Assembly (NCBI RefSeq): GCF_900566055.1
Contig: NZ_UPHQ01000063.1
Location: 1-56,240 of the forward strand
DNA: 56,240 nucleotides
Source: Mycobacterium innocens
Lineage (GTDB): Bacteria > Actinomycetota > Actinomycetes > Mycobacteriales > Mycobacteriaceae
Direction: 5' to 3'
Part shown: one piece after another, positions 29,701 through 42,200 of the stretch
Layout of the letters: every line of letters begins with the position of its first letter
Numbering within the stretch: position 1 is the first letter of the stretch
The notes under the pieces: generated by a model
What the model saw: the letters and a program-made list of their open reading frames with translations, nothing else
What the model was told of the DNA's origin: nothing
The model's database searches: none
Position numbers and translations under genes: made by a program

Positions 29701-30129
29701 TTGTTCAGCGGGCTCGCCCGCCGCCCCCGGCGACGCCAAATCGACGACACCGCAGATGCCACCCAATCGAAGTCGGCGCTCGCCCAACGCCTCCACGGGC
29801 TGGCCCCCGACGAGCAACAGGGCCTGCTGGTAAAGATCGTGCGGGCGCAGGCCGCGGCGGTGCTGGGTCGTCCCGCTCCCGAGGACATCGACCCCGACAG
29901 CGGGTTCCAAGACCTGGGCTTCGACTCGCTGACCGCCGTCGAGCTACGCAACCGTCTGAAGAACGCCACCGGGCTGACCCTGCCGCCCACCGTGATCTTG
30001 GACCACCCCACCCCGACCGCTGTCGCCGACTACATCGCCCGGCAAATCCGTCCCGAGTCCAATGGTGACCAGTCACCGCATGCCGAACGCGACGAAGAGG
30101 ACGAAGAGAAGGTGTCGGTCCATGCGTAG
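23767..30129 (+). CDS. pks15/1: Pks15/1, p-hydroxyphenylalkanoate synthase (intact fused form)
   Basis: 2120 residues in one frame. Order: N-terminal coiled docking segment (1-40), ketosynthase (45-470, VDTACSSS with Cys213), acyltransferase (570-870, GHSVGE with Ser664 and SHAFHSP, indicating malonyl-CoA), dehydratase (from 920, H-x3-G-x4-P intact in [12 protein letters not shown]), enoyl reductase (1420-1720, [13 protein letters not shown]), ketoreductase (1730-1920, [11 protein letters not shown]), carrier (LGFDSLTAV with Ser2054). It iteratively extends p-hydroxybenzoate with malonyl units. In most modern M. tuberculosis lineages the gene is split by a frameshift into pks15 and pks1, which abolishes PGL. 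Here it is whole, so PGL synthesis is expected. The start is GTG 23767 or ATG 23773, both served by GAGGAG at 23758-23763. Confidence 0.96.
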   Translation: MAMTTSMEGADQQSEKLFRYLKKVAVELDEARARLRDYEQRATEPVAVVGIGCRFPGGVDSAEKLWEVVAEGRDLVSEFPTDRGWDVEGLFDPDPDAEGKTYTRWGAFLDDAAGFDAGFFGIAPGEVLAMDPQQRLMLEVSWEALEHAGIDPLSLRGSATGVFTGIFAPSYGSKETGGLQGYGLTGTAVSVASGRVSYVLGLEGPAVSVDTACSSSLVAIHWAMASLRSGECDLALAGGVTVMGLPSIFVGFSRQRGLAADGRCKAFAAAADGTGWGEGAGVVVLERLSDALRLGHSVLAVVRGSAINQDGASNGLTAPNGLAQQRVIRAALGSAGLTTADVDVVEAHGTATTLGDPIEANALLATYGRGRPAERPLWVGSIKSNMGHTQAAAGVAGVIKMVQAMRRGLMPATLHVDAPSPRVDWESGAVSVLTEARDWPVDGRPRRAGVSSFGISGTNAHVILEQAPAPAPVATDQTTGGGQRVSVVPWVVSARSAEALTAQASRLAAHVQADPGLDPLDVGCTLAGRSVFEHRAVVVGADRQALIAGLTSVADGDPGAGVTVGQAGPVGKTVVVFPGQGSQRLGMGRELYERLPIFAEAFDEVADELDQHLRLPLREVVWGSDAALLDTTEFAQPALFAVEVALFAVLRRWGVQPDFVMGHSVGELSAAYVAGVLTLADAATLVVARGRLMQALPAGGAMVAVAASEDEVMPLLGEGVGIAAINAPGSVTISGAAAAVSTIADRFIEQGRRVHRLAVSHAFHSPLMEPMLDEFTRIAARFEPRTPQIGLVSNVTGELASATGDFGSAPYWVDHVRRPVRFADSARHVQQLGTTHFIEVGPGSGLTSSVEQSLAPAEAVVVSMLGKDRPELAAALGAAGQLFSTGVPVDWPAVFAGSGGRRVDLPTYAFQRRRFWETPGGDGPADAVGLGLGPTEHALLGAVVERPDSDGVVLTGRLSLADQPWLADHVVGGVVLFPGAGFVELVIRAADEVGCAVIDELILAAPLVMHPGAGVKVQVVVGAADDAGTRAVSVYSRGDHCDGEWLLHAMGTLGESPAQASADLSVWPPEGAEIVDISDGYERLAARGYAYGKAFQGLVAVWRRESELFAEVVAPAQHGVAVEGMGMHPAVLDAVLHALGLAIETTETMLPFCWRGVSLHAGGAGRVRARLASAGADAISVEIADAEGLPVLTVGALVTRATTAEQLRAAVNAAGRGPDQGPLEVVWSPMPLNHNSIEDSDQPAMLSVLSWEDYCAADADMPASANGNGSGAGDAAVVVWECGSADADAVRSTYAATHAALQVVQSWLGTDRAGTLVVLTRGAVGLPGEDVSDLAAAAVWGLVRSAQAEQPGRIVLVDTDAPVDQGVDAVALAAVGEPQLVVRGGVVHNARLAPAPPLLALPAEEAWRLAAGGGGTLEDLVIQPYPEARAPLQAGQVRVAVAAVGVNFRDVVAALGMYPGQAPPLGAEGAGVVIETGPEVNGVAVGDAVMGFLGGAGPLAVVDQQLVVRAPRGWSFAEAAAVPVVFLTALFGLSDLAEIKGGESVLIHAGTGGVGMAAVQLARHWGVEVFVTASRGKWDTLRAMGFDDDHIGDSRTCEFEEKFLAVTEGRGVDVVLDSLAGEFVDASLRLLVRGGRFLEMGKTDIRDPQKIAANYPGVRYRAFDLSEAGPVRMQAMLREVKELFDTQVLHRLPVTTWDVRCAPAAFRFMSQARHIGKVVLTMPSALADGLADGTVLITGATGMVGAVLARHLVSAYGVRHVVLASRRGDRAAGAAELAAELADAGARVQVVACDVADRNAVAGLFTQLAAEWPPVRGVIHAAGVVDDAVISSLTPDRIDTVLRAKVDAAWNLHEATRGLDMSTFVLCSSIAATVGSPGQGNYSAANAFLDGLAAHRQAAGLAGTSLAWGLWEQTSAITAHLSERDLARMSRSGLVAMSPEQALELFDAALTIDHPVMVATRLDRAALNARAQAGGLPALFSGLARRPRRRQIDDTADATQSKSALAQRLHGLAPDEQQGLLVKIVRAQAAAVLGRPAPEDIDPDSGFQDLGFDSLTAVELRNRLKNATGLTLPPTVILDHPTPTAVADYIARQIRPESNGDQSPHAERDEEDEEKVSVHA

Positions 30130-30460
30130 CACGGTCCGGCCGGCACCGGCAGGGTCGCGGCATCGGCCCGTCAGCACCCGGGTGCCGATGGCCCGTCGTG
30201 CCGTTCGGACGCCGGGTTGGCGACTGCCGCCCGGGCGGTACCGCGCCGGGCTAGTGTGGACGCACCGAACCTATAGTCGGCTGGGTTGATAAGCCGACAC
30301 ACGGCGGATCACGGGGGCCGGAGAGGGCCGGGACAGGGCGCCAAACCGGTGAACGTCGTCGCTGCCTTGCTGCGCTGTGGTGGCTTGACTGGTCTGTGTG
30401 TTGGGTCGGTGCCGCACGCGTCGCGAGCGGTTCGGCGAAGCATCATCGAGAGGATGAGCA
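30130..30460. other. Intergenic region before lppX
   Basis: 331 bases, no gene recognised. TATAGT at 30272-30277 is a good -10 match for lppX, without a convincing -35, and would leave a leader of about 180 bases. GAGAGGA just before 30461 is the ribosome-binding site. Confidence 0.35.
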
Positions 30461-31156
30461 ATGAACGATCGGAAACCGCCGGCGACTTTCGCCCTGGTGG
30501 TGGCGGTGGCCGCCGGGCTGATGCTGTGGCTACCCGGCTGCGCCGCTGACAAACCCGAATCCGAGGCGCACAGTTCGGTCACCACGACGAGCGACCCCGC
30601 ACTGGTGGCCGAGGTCAAGCAGTCGCTCGAGGTGACAAAGGCCTTGACGAGCGTGCACCTGGCGATTCGAACGTCCGGGAAAGTCGACAGTTTGCTCGGT
30701 ATCACCAGCGCCGACGTCGACGTCCGGGCCAATCCGCTCGCCGCGAAAGGCGTGTGCACCTACCAGGGCCAGCCGGACGTCCCGTTTCGCACCAAGGACG
30801 ACAACATCTCGGTGAAGCTGTTCGATGACTGGACCAACCTGGGCTCCGTCTCCGAGTTGGCAGCCTCACGGGTGGTTGATCCCAGCAACGGGGTGGCGAA
30901 GGTGCTCTCGGGTATCACCAATCTGCAGTCGCAAGGCTCGGAGGTGATCGACGGAATTCCCACCACCAAGATCAGCGGTACCGTCCCGACGGACACCGTC
31001 AAGATGTTGGATCCTGCAGCCAGGCAGCCAAGGCCGGCGACCGTGTGGATCGCCTCGGACGGTTCGCACCGCCTCGTGCGGGCAAACATCGACATCGGGT
31101 CCGGGGCGGTCGAGCTGACCCTGTCGAAATGGAACGAACCCCTCAACGTCGACTAG
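30461..31156 (+). CDS. lppX: Lipoprotein LppX, DIM carrier
   Basis: 231 residues (Rv2945c has 233). A type II signal peptide ends in the lipobox LPGC with the lipidated cysteine at residue 27. The mature part belongs to the LprG/LppX family, with a large hydrophobic cavity known from the LppX structure. Segments: SLEVTKALTSVHLAIRTSGK, GVCTYQGQPDVPFR, ASRVVDPSNGVAKVLSGI and WNEPLNV. It carries phthiocerol dimycocerosates across the periplasm to the outer membrane. It lies next to, and converges with, mmpL7, the inner-membrane exporter for the same lipid. Confidence 0.95.
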   Translation: MNDRKPPATFALVVAVAAGLMLWLPGCAADKPESEAHSSVTTTSDPALVAEVKQSLEVTKALTSVHLAIRTSGKVDSLLGITSADVDVRANPLAAKGVCTYQGQPDVPFRTKDDNISVKLFDDWTNLGSVSELAASRVVDPSNGVAKVLSGITNLQSQGSEVIDGIPTTKISGTVPTDTVKMLDPAARQPRPATVWIASDGSHRLVRANIDIGSGAVELTLSKWNEPLNVD

Positions 31157-31165
31157 TAAGTCGAC
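31148..31165. terminator. Hairpin between convergent lppX and mmpL7
   Basis: GTCGACT (31148-31154) and AGTCGAC (31159-31165) form a perfect 7-base stem with a 4-base loop, overlapping the lppX stop codon and 25 bases from the mmpL7 stop. It could end transcription in either direction. There is no T-tract. Confidence 0.35.
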
Positions 31166-31190
31166 TAGCAACGCTGGGGGCCAACATGTT

Positions 31191-33953
31191 TCAGCTGTCC
31201 GTTGCGGGCTCGACGGCCGGCGGCTGCTCGGTCGGTCGCGGAGTGCGGTTCCTGCGGATCACGGCCGGGATGCACACGCGTACCGCCGCGGTCAGCACGC
31301 CCAGCCCGATCAGCACAACGGTACCGAGCTGGGTGAGAGCGCCGGGGGAAGCTGCCGACACCAACAGCAGGCCGCCGGCGAAAACGGCACCAAGGCCGGT
31401 GAGCGGGGCCACGGCGCTCGGGAGCGTCACGGTCCCCGCAGGCTCGGTGGCGAGAAGAGTGGCGACGAGACGCGGGACGCCGACTGCGGCGAGGATGGCG
31501 AACGACACCAGCGGAACCGCGGCCTGCAGCTCGCGATCCAGTAGGTGTTGCCACAGCACCACCGAAATCCCCAGCGCGGCAAGGTAGGACGCCGCCACCA
31601 CCAGGCCGGCCGCCAGTCCGGTGACCGCGCCGCGCCACAGGCCGATCAGGGCTGCCACCGCGAGCATCGTCACGGCCAGCAGCACGGCGTCATGGGTGAG
31701 GGCACCGCGGACGGCTGCGGCTACTTGCGCGGCCCCGGCGACCGTGATCTGACTGTCGACGAGGCTTCCGTACTTCATCGCCGCCCCCGCGGCTAGTTGG
31801 AGCGACGGCACACGGGCCGCCGCACCGAGGTCCAGACCGTTCCCCTCGGAATAGACGAACAGCCGGGTCGCCGTGCCGTCTGGCGAGAACATCGATTGCC
31901 GCACGTGCTGATACGACGGATCCGCCAGTTCCTTGCGGGTGAGGTGGAAGCCGCCCTCGCCGGTATCGGCGAAATCGACGCTGATGTTCTTCAGGAACGC
32001 CGACACCTGCACGAGTTGCGGCAGGATTTCTTGGATACTCGATTCGAGCTTTGGGACGAAGGAGCGCAGCTGGCCCAGCGTCGACCGCATTTCCGACACC
32101 ACGTGCGGTGTCGAGGCGAAGGCGCCCATCGTTTGGCTCGACACCGCGGCCATGCGATCGGCGCCGTTGGTCAGCGCGGTCACGTCGGCGACCACCCTGT
32201 CAAGGGGTCCCACGACCTGGCGCGCGACCGAGCACAGTTGCTCGTCGGGACAATACGCGCCGCCGGTGATCAAGTCCCGGAACGGGTTCAGGTATTGCGA
32301 AACTTCCGCAGCTCTGCCCCGGAGGTTCTGCGTGACAGAGAGGACGCGGTTGATGTTCTGCTGTATCTGATTCGCCCCGGCGAGACCGATTCTCACACTG
32401 TTGTCCAGCTCGTCGACTGCGGCGCTGACCTGATCGATCGTGGCTCCCAGGGACTTGATGGCGTTCAGCTGCGGCATGAACGACCCGGCCCCCCGGTTCA
32501 GCTGGTCGGAGAGTTTGCCCGCGGCGGAGGTGAGCGAGGCGTCGGCCCACGGGACACCGGCCGGCCATGCGGCCGACTCCACCTTGCGCACCCCGGGAAT
32601 CTCCATCAGCCGGTGGCTGAGCTGATCGATGGCGATGAGCCCTGCCGGCTGGCGAAGGTCCGCAGCGGAGTTGACCACCACCACGTCGGGCAGGAGATTT
32701 CCGGGCAGCAGTCGGGCGGCGCTGGTCCCGGGCGGGTTAGCCCGGGATTCGCCGATACCGCACCGCATGCCGATGACGGGTAGCGCGCAGATCGCCAGCA
32801 CCACGGCAGCCACGGCAACGGGATTGGCGAAGCCTGGTTTTGGCAACCGGCCTGCCCAGCCGACACCGCCGGTCCGCGGCACCGACAGCCCCCGAGGCCC
32901 GGCGAAGCCGAGCAAGATAGGCAGAAGTGTCAACGAAACCGCAAGTGCCACCACGACGTCCGGCGCCGCGGTCCCGACGCTGCGCAGCGCCGGCGTCTGG
33001 GCAAGCAGCAGCGGGCCGGTCACCAGTGCGACACACGCTCCGGGCAGGGCCAGCCCGGGCAGCAGGTCGCGGTATGCGCGCCGGTCCGTCACCGCAACAC
33101 TGCCGTCGGGACTGAGCCGGGCAGCCAGCAGGGTGGCTGCGGTCATTGTGGCGATCGTCAAGACGAAGGCCAGGGTCCCGGAAAACACCGTCAGCGCCGA
33201 GCTGCTTCGCGGCACCATCGCGGCGAGCGGCCACCCCACTGTCAGCGAGAGTCCGGTGGCCAGCAGCACCATCGCGACCGAACGCGGGGAGGCTCGCAAG
33301 CGCAGCAGGAGCAGCACGGCGAGCACCGCCGCGGCGGCCGCGATCGCCGCGCCCTGCCACGCCTGCATGCGCAGCGGGATGTGGTTGATGGTCTTCGGGC
33401 CCACCATGCGGGCGCGAAGCCCCGGACTCGGCGGTAGCTTGCGCACCACCGCTCGGGCGGCATCGAGCGATTCGTGCGCTTTGTCGCTACCGACCTCGCC
33501 CACCAGCCATACCATCGCGACCCCGGAGCGGCCGTCGGGGCTGGTTCCCAGCGGCGCGGTAAGGGGGTCCGACCACCAGTCGAGGACCGATCCGACGTGG
33601 GCGGTGTCGGCGCGCAGTGCGCTCACCGCGGCGTCGTAGTAATGCTGGTCGGCCGGCCCGAGCTGGTCGCGGCCGTCCACCACCAGGTAGGCGATGGCGT
33701 TGGTGCCGCTGCCCGGGAACCACTGCGCGATCCGGCTGGTGGCTGCCGCTACCTTGGCGTCCGGGGGCAGCAGCGCCGAGGCGGTATCGCCGGGTTCCGC
33801 GTGCGTCAGCGCAAGAACCACATTCGCGATCGCCGCTGCCGCAATCCAGGCGGCGACGACAAGTAGAGCGGCGAGCCGAGATCGCCTATGGCTCTCGTCG
33901 CCTGGCACCCTCGCGATCGTACTGACGCCGGTGCCCGCGCACGACGTTTTCAC
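31191..33953 (-). CDS. mmpL7: RND-family lipid transporter MmpL7
   Basis: 920 residues, the same as Rv2942. One transmembrane segment near the N-terminus ([20 protein letters not shown]) precedes the first periplasmic domain with [22 protein letters not shown] block of membrane helices follows (about 195-390), then the large second periplasmic domain (about 420-740, with [20 protein letters not shown]), and the C-terminal helices. MmpL7 exports DIM and PGL across the inner membrane and, in M. tuberculosis, contacts PpsE. It follows fadD28 by 37 bases on the same strand, as in the M. tuberculosis fadD28-mmpL7 transcript. The IS1533 that separates lppX and mmpL7 in M. tuberculosis is absent. 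Confidence 0.95.
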   Translation of the reverse strand: MKTSCAGTGVSTIARVPGDESHRRSRLAALLVVAAWIAAAAIANVVLALTHAEPGDTASALLPPDAKVAAATSRIAQWFPGSGTNAIAYLVVDGRDQLGPADQHYYDAAVSALRADTAHVGSVLDWWSDPLTAPLGTSPDGRSGVAMVWLVGEVGSDKAHESLDAARAVVRKLPPSPGLRARMVGPKTINHIPLRMQAWQGAAIAAAAAVLAVLLLLRLRASPRSVAMVLLATGLSLTVGWPLAAMVPRSSSALTVFSGTLAFVLTIATMTAATLLAARLSPDGSVAVTDRRAYRDLLPGLALPGACVALVTGPLLLAQTPALRSVGTAAPDVVVALAVSLTLLPILLGFAGPRGLSVPRTGGVGWAGRLPKPGFANPVAVAAVVLAICALPVIGMRCGIGESRANPPGTSAARLLPGNLLPDVVVVNSAADLRQPAGLIAIDQLSHRLMEIPGVRKVESAAWPAGVPWADASLTSAAGKLSDQLNRGAGSFMPQLNAIKSLGATIDQVSAAVDELDNSVRIGLAGANQIQQNINRVLSVTQNLRGRAAEVSQYLNPFRDLITGGAYCPDEQLCSVARQVVGPLDRVVADVTALTNGADRMAAVSSQTMGAFASTPHVVSEMRSTLGQLRSFVPKLESSIQEILPQLVQVSAFLKNISVDFADTGEGGFHLTRKELADPSYQHVRQSMFSPDGTATRLFVYSEGNGLDLGAAARVPSLQLAAGAAMKYGSLVDSQITVAGAAQVAAAVRGALTHDAVLLAVTMLAVAALIGLWRGAVTGLAAGLVVAASYLAALGISVVLWQHLLDRELQAAVPLVSFAILAAVGVPRLVATLLATEPAGTVTLPSAVAPLTGLGAVFAGGLLLVSAASPGALTQLGTVVLIGLGVLTAAVRVCIPAVIRRNRTPRPTEQPPAVEPATDS

Positions 33954-33990
33954 ACGGATGTACCAATTCTGGGGATGACGGCCGGCCTGG

Positions 33991-35733
33991 TTAAACGTCT
34001 AAGCGAGCGAATTGATCGTGGCGGTATTGCTCGACGCATGCTGCTCGTCTGATCTTGCCGCTGGTGGTTATCGGGATCGAGCCCGGCGCAACCACGACCA
34101 GGTCCGCGACGCTAAGACCGTGCGAAGCCGATAAAGCCGAGGTGACTTCACGCTTAATGGCGCCCAGCCGCTCCAGCGCATCCGGGTCCGAGTCACCGCG
34201 CTTCTTGAGTTCGATGATGGCGACCAGCTTTTCCGTGCTGCGGTCACTGGGAACCGATATTGCCGCGCAGCGACCCCGGGTGATCTCTTGGATCGTCGCC
34301 TCGATGTCGTCTGGGGAGTGGTTACGCCCGTAAACGATCAGCAGGTCTTTGATCCGGCCGATGATGAACAATTCGCCGTCGGTGATAAACCCCGAGTCGC
34401 CGGTTCTCAGCCAGGGACCTTCGGGTGTGCCTTCCGAAGGGCTGACGATATTCGCGCCGAAAGTGCGCTCATTCTCTTCGGGTTTCTGCCAATAGCCCAT
34501 AGCGACGTTGTCGCCGTGCACCCAGATCTCACCGACCAGTCCGTCCCGGCACTCGGTACGAGTCTCCGGATCGACAATCCGTACGATCGGTGATTGCGGC
34601 ACAACATAACTGACCAACTTTGTACCGTCTCCGCCGCTGCACGGCTTCGCTTCGCCGTCGGCCAATCTTTCCGACTCGAAATCCACGAATTTCGGTGGAA
34701 GGCTAGTCCTGCTGGTGGCCACATAGACCGTTGCTTCCGCTAGGCCATACGAGGGACGGATCACGTGCTCTTGCAGATTGCAGCGCGCAAAGCGGTCGGC
34801 GAAGCGCTTGATCGTCGTTGGGTGGACCCGCTCGCTGCCACTGAGGATGGCAAGCACATTACCGAGGTCATGCCCTGCCATATCATCGTCTGACACCTTC
34901 TTTGCTGCCAGCTCGAAGGCGAAGTTCGGTGCCGCCGAAACCGGGTGAGAACTGCTGGCCAGCATGTGTATCCAGCGCGCCGGACGCTGCAAGAACGCCA
35001 CCGGACTGGTGAGCACCGCCTGATATCCCCCCAGAATCGGAGCGCACACTCCCAGCACCAAACCCATGTCGTGATAGAACGGCAGCCACGAGACCAGCGT
35101 CGCATCCGGGGGCGCAATTCCGTCGGTGTCGGCAAAAAAGCCGGCCATCAGCTGTTCGAAATTGGCCCGAAGGTTCTGATGGGACATCACCACTCCCGCC
35201 GGGGTGCGGGTGGACCCGGAAGTGTATTGCAAATAAGCGGTCGACGGGTGGTCCTCGTTCCGGGCTGCGGATCCATTCGCAGCGTCCAGGTCCAGCAAAT
35301 CGACTTCGATGATTGCGGGCGCGGATTGGCCGAGCTGGGCGGTAACATGTTGGGTCACGTCGTCGACGACGGGAGTCGTTGTCAAAATGGCCACCGGCGA
35401 CGCGTCCCGTATTACCGCATCGACGCGTTCGTCGGTGGCGCCGCCCTGTGGAACAGCTAGCGGAATCGCAATTACTCCGGCCTGCAAAGCACCGAGAAAA
35501 GCGGTGATGTAATCGAGTCCCTGGGGGGCCAATATCACCGCCCGATCCCCGGTCGACGTGCAACGGCTCAGCTCCTGCGCAACATTCAGCGTTCGCCGAT
35601 ACAACTGCGACCATGTCAGGGTTTCTGCGGCGCCGGCCCAGTCTTTTTCGTAATCGATGAACGTAAAAGCCGGATCGTTGGGCTGTAGACGGGCGCACGC
35701 GCGTAGCGCAGCAGGCAGGGAACGCACACTCAT
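33991..35733 (-). CDS. fadD28: Long-chain fatty-acyl-AMP ligase FadD28
   Basis: 580 residues, the same length as Rv2941. It starts [23 protein letters not shown]-binding motifs: [70 protein letters not shown] and the C-terminal [21 protein letters not shown]. FadD28 activates C12-C20 fatty acids as acyl-AMP and delivers them to Mas for conversion into mycocerosic acids. It is divergent from mas across 536 bases and leads the fadD28-mmpL7 unit. It is a paralogue of FadD29 in this window, distinguishable along the whole length. Confidence 0.96.
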   Translation of the reverse strand: MSVRSLPAALRACARLQPNDPAFTFIDYEKDWAGAAETLTWSQLYRRTLNVAQELSRCTSTGDRAVILAPQGLDYITAFLGALQAGVIAIPLAVPQGGATDERVDAVIRDASPVAILTTTPVVDDVTQHVTAQLGQSAPAIIEVDLLDLDAANGSAARNEDHPSTAYLQYTSGSTRTPAGVVMSHQNLRANFEQLMAGFFADTDGIAPPDATLVSWLPFYHDMGLVLGVCAPILGGYQAVLTSPVAFLQRPARWIHMLASSSHPVSAAPNFAFELAAKKVSDDDMAGHDLGNVLAILSGSERVHPTTIKRFADRFARCNLQEHVIRPSYGLAEATVYVATSRTSLPPKFVDFESERLADGEAKPCSGGDGTKLVSYVVPQSPIVRIVDPETRTECRDGLVGEIWVHGDNVAMGYWQKPEENERTFGANIVSPSEGTPEGPWLRTGDSGFITDGELFIIGRIKDLLIVYGRNHSPDDIEATIQEITRGRCAAISVPSDRSTEKLVAIIELKKRGDSDPDALERLGAIKREVTSALSASHGLSVADLVVVAPGSIPITTSGKIRRAACVEQYRHDQFARLDV

Positions 35734-36269
35734 GAGCTATCACGTTACCGTCCTGCCGCCATGAAGGCTGTGCGACGGCATTCGCGCGGTATGACCACCG
35801 TCACAACCGCCACCTCAGCGGCACGGCGCCGGTGAAGCAGGTGCAGCCAGGCGATGTCACGCTCGTCGCACGGTGCGGACCTGCCGGGCTCTGCATTGTG
35901 GCCGCCGGGGAACGCATCGCAGCGGTTGTCATTTCGTCATTTCGACGTTGTGGACGCCAGGTGGCTGCCGAGACGAAACCAGGCTGGATCGTGACCACCC
36001 TCGTCAGAACCCATTGGACGGCGGTCAGCGATTCCGTTTGCGCTGCTCAGCCACCTAGCCGCGGCCGAAATCCAGGGAATTCGCGTCATTGGTACTCCGG
36101 ATCCTCTACAGCCGTCTAAGCTTGTCTCTCCGAGACCTGCCTTGGTGTCGAGATCCGGGCTAGGGACTGGCAGAGCGGCGCTGCGGCCAACTCGGTGCCT
36201 GTTTGAAAAATTCGGGGATGTCGTCGGGTAACTCCCGTTGAGCTGAGCTGAGACGAGGTTAGAGAGCGA
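35734..36269. other. Divergent promoter region between fadD28 and mas
   Basis: 536 bases with no recognised gene; it must drive both fadD28 and mas. TTGAAA near 36205 with GTAACT 19 bases further is a possible mas promoter but departs from consensus spacing. GAGAG shortly before ATG 36270 serves mas. Confidence 0.4.
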
Positions 36270-39200
36270 ATGGAAACACGTGTCACTCCCATTGCGGTCA
36301 TCGGCATGGGATGTCGGCTTCCGGGGGGAATCGACTCGCCCGAGAAACTGTGGGAGTCGTTGCTGCGTGGTGACGACTTGGTCACCGAGATTCCGCCAGA
36401 CCGGTGGGAGGCCGACGACTATTACGACCCGGAACCCGGAGTCCCTGGTCGGACGGTGTCGCGGTGGGGTGCGTTCCTCGACGACGTCGCCGGGTTCGAT
36501 GCCGAGTTCTTCGGGATCAGCGAGCGGGAGGCGATCTCGATCGATCCGCAGCACCGGCTGTTGCTGGAAACCTCCTGGGAGGCGATCGAGCATGCCGGTC
36601 TGGACCCGGCGTCGTTGGCCGGATCATCGACAGCGGTATTCACGGGGCTGACCCATGAGGACTACCTGGTAGTCACCCATGGGGCCAGCGGCTTGGCGAG
36701 CCCCTACGTGGTTACCGGACTGAACAACAGCGTGGCATCCGGGCGGATCGCCTACGCACTGGGCCTGCATGGACCGGCATTGACTTTTGACACCGCGTGT
36801 TCGTCGGGTCTGATGGCGGTGCACTTGGCCTGTCGCAGTCTGCACGCCGGCGAAAGCGACCTCGCGTTGGCGGGTGGCTGCGCGGTGCTTCTGGAGCCGC
36901 ATGCAAGCGTTGCGGCATCCGGTCAGGGCATGCTCTCGCCGACCGGCCGCTGCCACTCCTTCGACGCCGATGCGGACGGGTTTGTGCGCTCCGAGGGGTG
37001 CGCGATGGTGTTGCTCAAGCGACTGCCGGATGCGCTGCGCGACGGCAACCGGATTCTCGCCGTGGTGCGCGGCACCGCCACCAATCAGGACGGTCGCACG
37101 GAGACGCTCACGATGCCGTCGGAGGACGCCCAGGTGGCCGTGTACCGTGCGGCGTTGGCGGCGGCGGGCGTGGCGGCTGAAACGGTCGGCGCGGTGGAGG
37201 CGCACGGCACCGGCACACCAATCGGTGACCCGATCGAATACCGGGGCCTGGTGCGGGTGTACGGCACCGGCACCCGTTGTGCGCTCGGATCGGCCAAGAG
37301 CAACATGGGCCACAGCACTGCCGCGGCGGGGGCGGTCGGGCTGATCAAGGCCATTCTGTCCATGCAGCACGGGGTGCTGCCGCCGCTGCTGCACTTCAAC
37401 CGGCTTCCCGATGACCTTGCCGGGATCGAGACGGGACTCTTTGTGCCGCAGGCGGTTACGCCGTGGCCCGATGGCGACGAGCACGCGCCGAAGCGGGTCG
37501 CGGTGTCCTCGTTCGGGATGTCGGGAACGAACGTGCACGCCATCTTGGAACAGGCACCAGCACAGGCGCCCGCACAAGCCCCAGCACAAGCTCCGGCAGC
37601 AGTCTCCGCGCCGGCGCCCGAGGCGGCGGGGCCGCTGCTGTTCCCCATCTCGTCCAGCTCCACCGAAGGGCTGCGACAGACCGCACGCCGGCTTGCCGAA
37701 TGGGTGGAAGACCACCAGGACTCCGTCGTGCCGGCGGATGTGGCTTACACGTTGGCGCGGCGGCGCGCGCACCGGCCGGTGCGCACCGCGGTGGTGGCCA
37801 GCGGTCTGCCCGAGCTGGTTCAGGGTTTGCGGGAGGTGGCCGATGGCGAGATCCCGTATGAGGCCGCGGTGGGGCAGGGCGACCGCGGACCGGTGTGGGT
37901 ATTTTCCGGTCAGGGTTCGCAGTGGGCGGCGATGGGCGTTGACCTGCTGGCGAGCGAACCGGTTTTCGCCGCAACCATCGCAGCGCTCGAGCCGGTCATT
38001 GCCGAAGAATCGGGTTTTTCGGTCACCGAGGCCATGACGGCGCCGGAGACGGTGACCGGCATCGATAAGGTGCAGCCGACCATCTTTGCGATGCAGACCG
38101 CGTTGGCCGCCACGATGGAGCAGTCCTACGGGGTCCGCCCGGGCGCGGTGGTCGGACACTCGCTGGGCGAAGCGGCCGCGGCCGTGGTCGCTGGAGCGCT
38201 GTCGCTGGAAGACGGGGCACGTGTCATCTGCCGCCGCTCGAAGTTGATGTGCCGCATTTCCGGGGCCGGCGCGATGGCGTCGGTGGAACTGCCTGCCAAA
38301 CAAGTGAATTCGGAGCTGATGGCACGCGGGATCGACGATGTCGCGGTCTCGGTGGTGGCCTCACCGCAGTCGACGGTGATCGGCGGCGACACCGAAACGG
38401 TGCGCGATCTGGTCGCACGGTGGGAGCAGCGTGACGTGATGGCGCGCGAGGTTGCCGTCGATGTGGCATCGCACTCACCTCAAGTCGACCCGATCCTTGA
38501 CGACTTGGCCGCGGCATTGGCCGATCTCAAACCAATGACACCCAAGGTTCCGTACTACTCGGCGACGTTGTTCGACCCGCGCGAGCGGCCAGTGTGCGAT
38601 GGCCGGTACTGGGTGGACAATCTGCGGAACACGGTCCAATTCGCCGCCGCGGTGCAGGCTGCGCTTGAGGACGGCTACCGGGTCTTCGCCGAGCTGTCAC
38701 CTCACCCGTTGCTGATCCGTGCCGTCGACCAGACCGCCCGTAGCCTCGACATGTCGGCGGCTGCTTTGGCGGGCATGCGGCGTGAGCAGCCGCTGCCCCT
38801 CGGGCTGCGCGGATTGCTGACTGATCTGCACAGCGCGGGTGCCGCCGTGGACTTTTCGGTGTTGTATCCCACGGGCCAGCTGGTCGATACGCCGTTGCCG
38901 GCGTGGACCCACCCGCACTTGTTCATCGAAGGCGAAGGGCAAGAACAGCGGGCACAAGGCGCCTGCACCATTACCGTGCATCCGCTGCTGGGCTCGCATG
39001 TGCGGCTGACCGAACAGCCGGAGCGCCATGTGTGGCAGGCCGACATCGGTACCGCGACGTTGTCCTGGCTCAGCGACCACCAGGTGCATAACGTCGCCGC
39101 GCTGCCCGGCGCCGCCTACTGTGAGATGGCGTTGGCCGCGGCGGGGGAGGTTTTCGGCGAGGCGTCGGAGGTCCGCGACATCGCCTTTGAGCAAATGCTT

Positions 39201-42200
39201 TTGCTCGACGAGCAGACCCCGATCGACGCAATCGCGTCGGTGGATGCGCCAGGTGTCGTCAACTTCGCGGTGGCGTCCAATCAGGACGGTGAGAGTACGC
39301 GGCACGCCACCGCGACGCTGCATGCCGTCGAGGACGATTCGCTGCCGCCGGTGTACGACATGACCGCCCTGTTGGCGGCGCACCCGTCCAGTGTGAACGG
39401 GGCCGAGATGCGAGAATCGTTCGCCAAGCGTGGCGTTCAGTTAGGTTCCGCGTTCAGCGGTCTGGCCACCGCGCACACTGCGGAGGCCGGAGCCGGCACC
39501 GTGTTGGCGGAGGTCGGGTTGCCCGCTTCGATCCGCTTTCAGCAGGGCGCCTACCGCGTCCATCCCGCACTGCTGGATGCCTGTTTCCAGTCGGTCGGTG
39601 CTGGCGTGGATGCCGCCGGCAGCGGTGGTCTGCTGTTGCCCCTGGGTGTGCGCAGCCTGCGTATCTATGGACCAACCCGCAATGCCCGCTATTGCTACAC
39701 ACGGCTGACCAAGGCCGGGGTGACTGGGGGCGAGGCTGACCTCGACGTGTTGGACGAGCACGGGACCGTGCTGCTGGCCGTGCGGGGCCTGCACATGGGA
39801 ACCGGCACGTCGGAAAGCGCCGAGCGAAACCGCGTGCTCAGCGAGCGGCTGCTGACCCTGGCGTGGCAGCAGCGAAACCTTCCCGAGGCCACCCAAGCCG
39901 AGGCGGGATCATGGCTGCTGATCGACACCTCCGATGGCGTCGACATGTTGACTTCCACGTTGACGGACGCACTGAAAACCCACGGCCCCCAAGGCACCGA
40001 ATGCACCACCCTGCATTTGCCGAGGGAGGCCGAGGCGGCAACCACGCTCGAAAAGCTTGGCAGTCAGTTGCGTGCTCGCGCGAACGACGGTGTAGTGATC
40101 CTCTGTGGGCCACGCGGCCGCGAGCCGGACGAGGACAGCCTGCTGGAGGGCCGTGAGCAGGTGCGTCATCTGGTTCGGATCATCCGGGAGCTGGCGGAAT
40201 TGGAGGGTGAGCTTCCTCGCCTGTTCGTCGTGACCAGGCAAGCCCAGATAGTTCGGTCGGACGACGAGGCGAACCTGGAGCAGGCCGGGCTGCGTGGCTT
40301 GCTGCGGGTGATCGGCAGCGAACACCCGCTGTTGCGCACCACCCACATTGATGTGGACGAGCACACGGAAGTCGAAAAGGTGGCTCAGCAACTGCTGGGA
40401 GGCTCCGATGAGGACGAGACCGCCTGGCGCGATGGTGAGTGGTATGTGGCGCGCCTGTGCCCCAGCCCGCTGAGCCATGACGAGCGGCAAACCACCATCG
40501 TCGACCACGAACGCGACGGTGTGCGGCTGCAAGTCCGCACGCCCGGCGACCTGCAAACACTGGAACTCGCCGCCTGTGATCGCGTTCCGCCCGGGCCCGG
40601 GCAGATCGAGGTGGCTGTCACCCACTCCAGCATCAACTTCGCCGACGTTCTTATCGCGTTCGGAAAATTCCCCATCATCGACGACCGCGAGCCGCAGTTG
40701 GGCATGGATTTCGTAGGTGTGGTGACGGCAGTCGGGGAAGGGGTGGTCGACCACCAGGTCGGTGACCGTGTCGGCGGCTTTTCCGAAGGCGGCTGCTGGC
40801 GCAACTTCCTCACGTGCAACGCCAACCTCGCCGTCACGCTTCCGCCCGGGCTGGCCGATGAGCAGGCGATCGCGGCTGCCACCGCAAACGCCACCGCTTG
40901 GTACGGGCTGCACGACCTGGCCGGGATCAAGGCCGGTGACAAAGTGCTGATCCACTCCGCAACTGGTGGTGTGGGGCAGGCGGCCATTTCCATTGCGCGT
41001 GCTGCCGGAGCGGAGATCTTCGCGACCGCCGGCAATCCGCGCAAGCGCGCCATGCTGCACGACATGGGCATCGAGCACGTCTACGACTCCCGCAGCGTCG
41101 AGTTCGCCGATCAAATCCGGCGCGACACCGACGGGTACGGGGTGGATATCGTGCTGAACTCGCTGACCGGCGCGGCCCAGCGTGCGGGGCTGGAGCTGCT
41201 TGCATTCGGTGGGCGGTTCGTCGAAATCGGCAAAGCCGACGTGTACGGCAACACCCGGCTGGGGCTGTACCCGTTCCGTCGCGGGCTGACGTTCTACTAC
41301 CTGGACCTGGCGCTGATGTCCGTGCTGCAGCCCGACCGTGTCCGCGAGTTGCTCACCACGGTGTTCAAACTGACCGCGGACGGTGTGCTGACCGCACCAG
41401 AGTGCACGCACTACCCGTTGGCCGACGCGGCCAACGCCATCCGGGCGATGAGCAATGCCGAGCACACCGGCAAGCTGCTGCTCGACATGCCGCGCGGCGG
41501 GCGCAGCAGTGCCGTAGTGTCTCCGGAGCAGGTCCCGGTGTTCCGCCGCGACGGCGCCTACATCATCACCGGTGGCTTAGGGGGCCTCGGCCTGTTCTTC
41601 GCCTCGAAACTGGCTGCGGCGGGCTGCGGCCGGATCGTGCTGACCGCTCGCTCCCAGCCAAACCCCAAGGCGCGGCAGGCCATCGAGAGTCTCCGCGCGG
41701 CCGGTGCCGACATCGTGGTGGAGTGCGGCAATATCGCCGAACCTGAGACCGGTGACCGCCTGGTGAGCGTGGCAACCGCCACCGGGCTTCCGGTACGCGG
41801 CGTGCTGCATTCGGCGGCGGTGGTCGAGGACGCCACGCTGACCAACATCACCGATGAGCTGATCGACCGCGACTGGTCCCCCAAGGTTTTCGGATCTTGG
41901 AACCTGCACCGCGCCATGAGCGGACAGCCGCTGGACTGGTTCTGCTTGTTCTCCTCGGGTGCGGCCCTATTGGGGTCGCCCGGGCAGGGTGCCTACGCCG
42001 CGGCCAACAGTTGGGTCGACGCCTTCGCTCACTGGCGCCGTGCTCAAGGACTGCCGGTCTGCGCGATCGCGTGGGGTGCGTGGGCAGAGGTCGGTCGCGC
42101 CACGTTCCTGGCCGAGGGCGGCGAAGTCATGATCACCCCGGATGAAGGTGCGTACGCCTTCGAAACACTGCTGCGCTATGACCGCACATACACCGGGTAC

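Noticed and set aside
27448..29910. Minus-strand frame of 820 codons inside pks15/1
   Set aside because: Antisense shadow over the enoyl reductase, ketoreductase and carrier domains; no family features.
30173..30190. GCACCCGGGTGC palindrome after pks15/1 as a terminator
   Set aside because: A perfect palindrome without a loop; it cannot form a proper hairpin and no T-tract follows.
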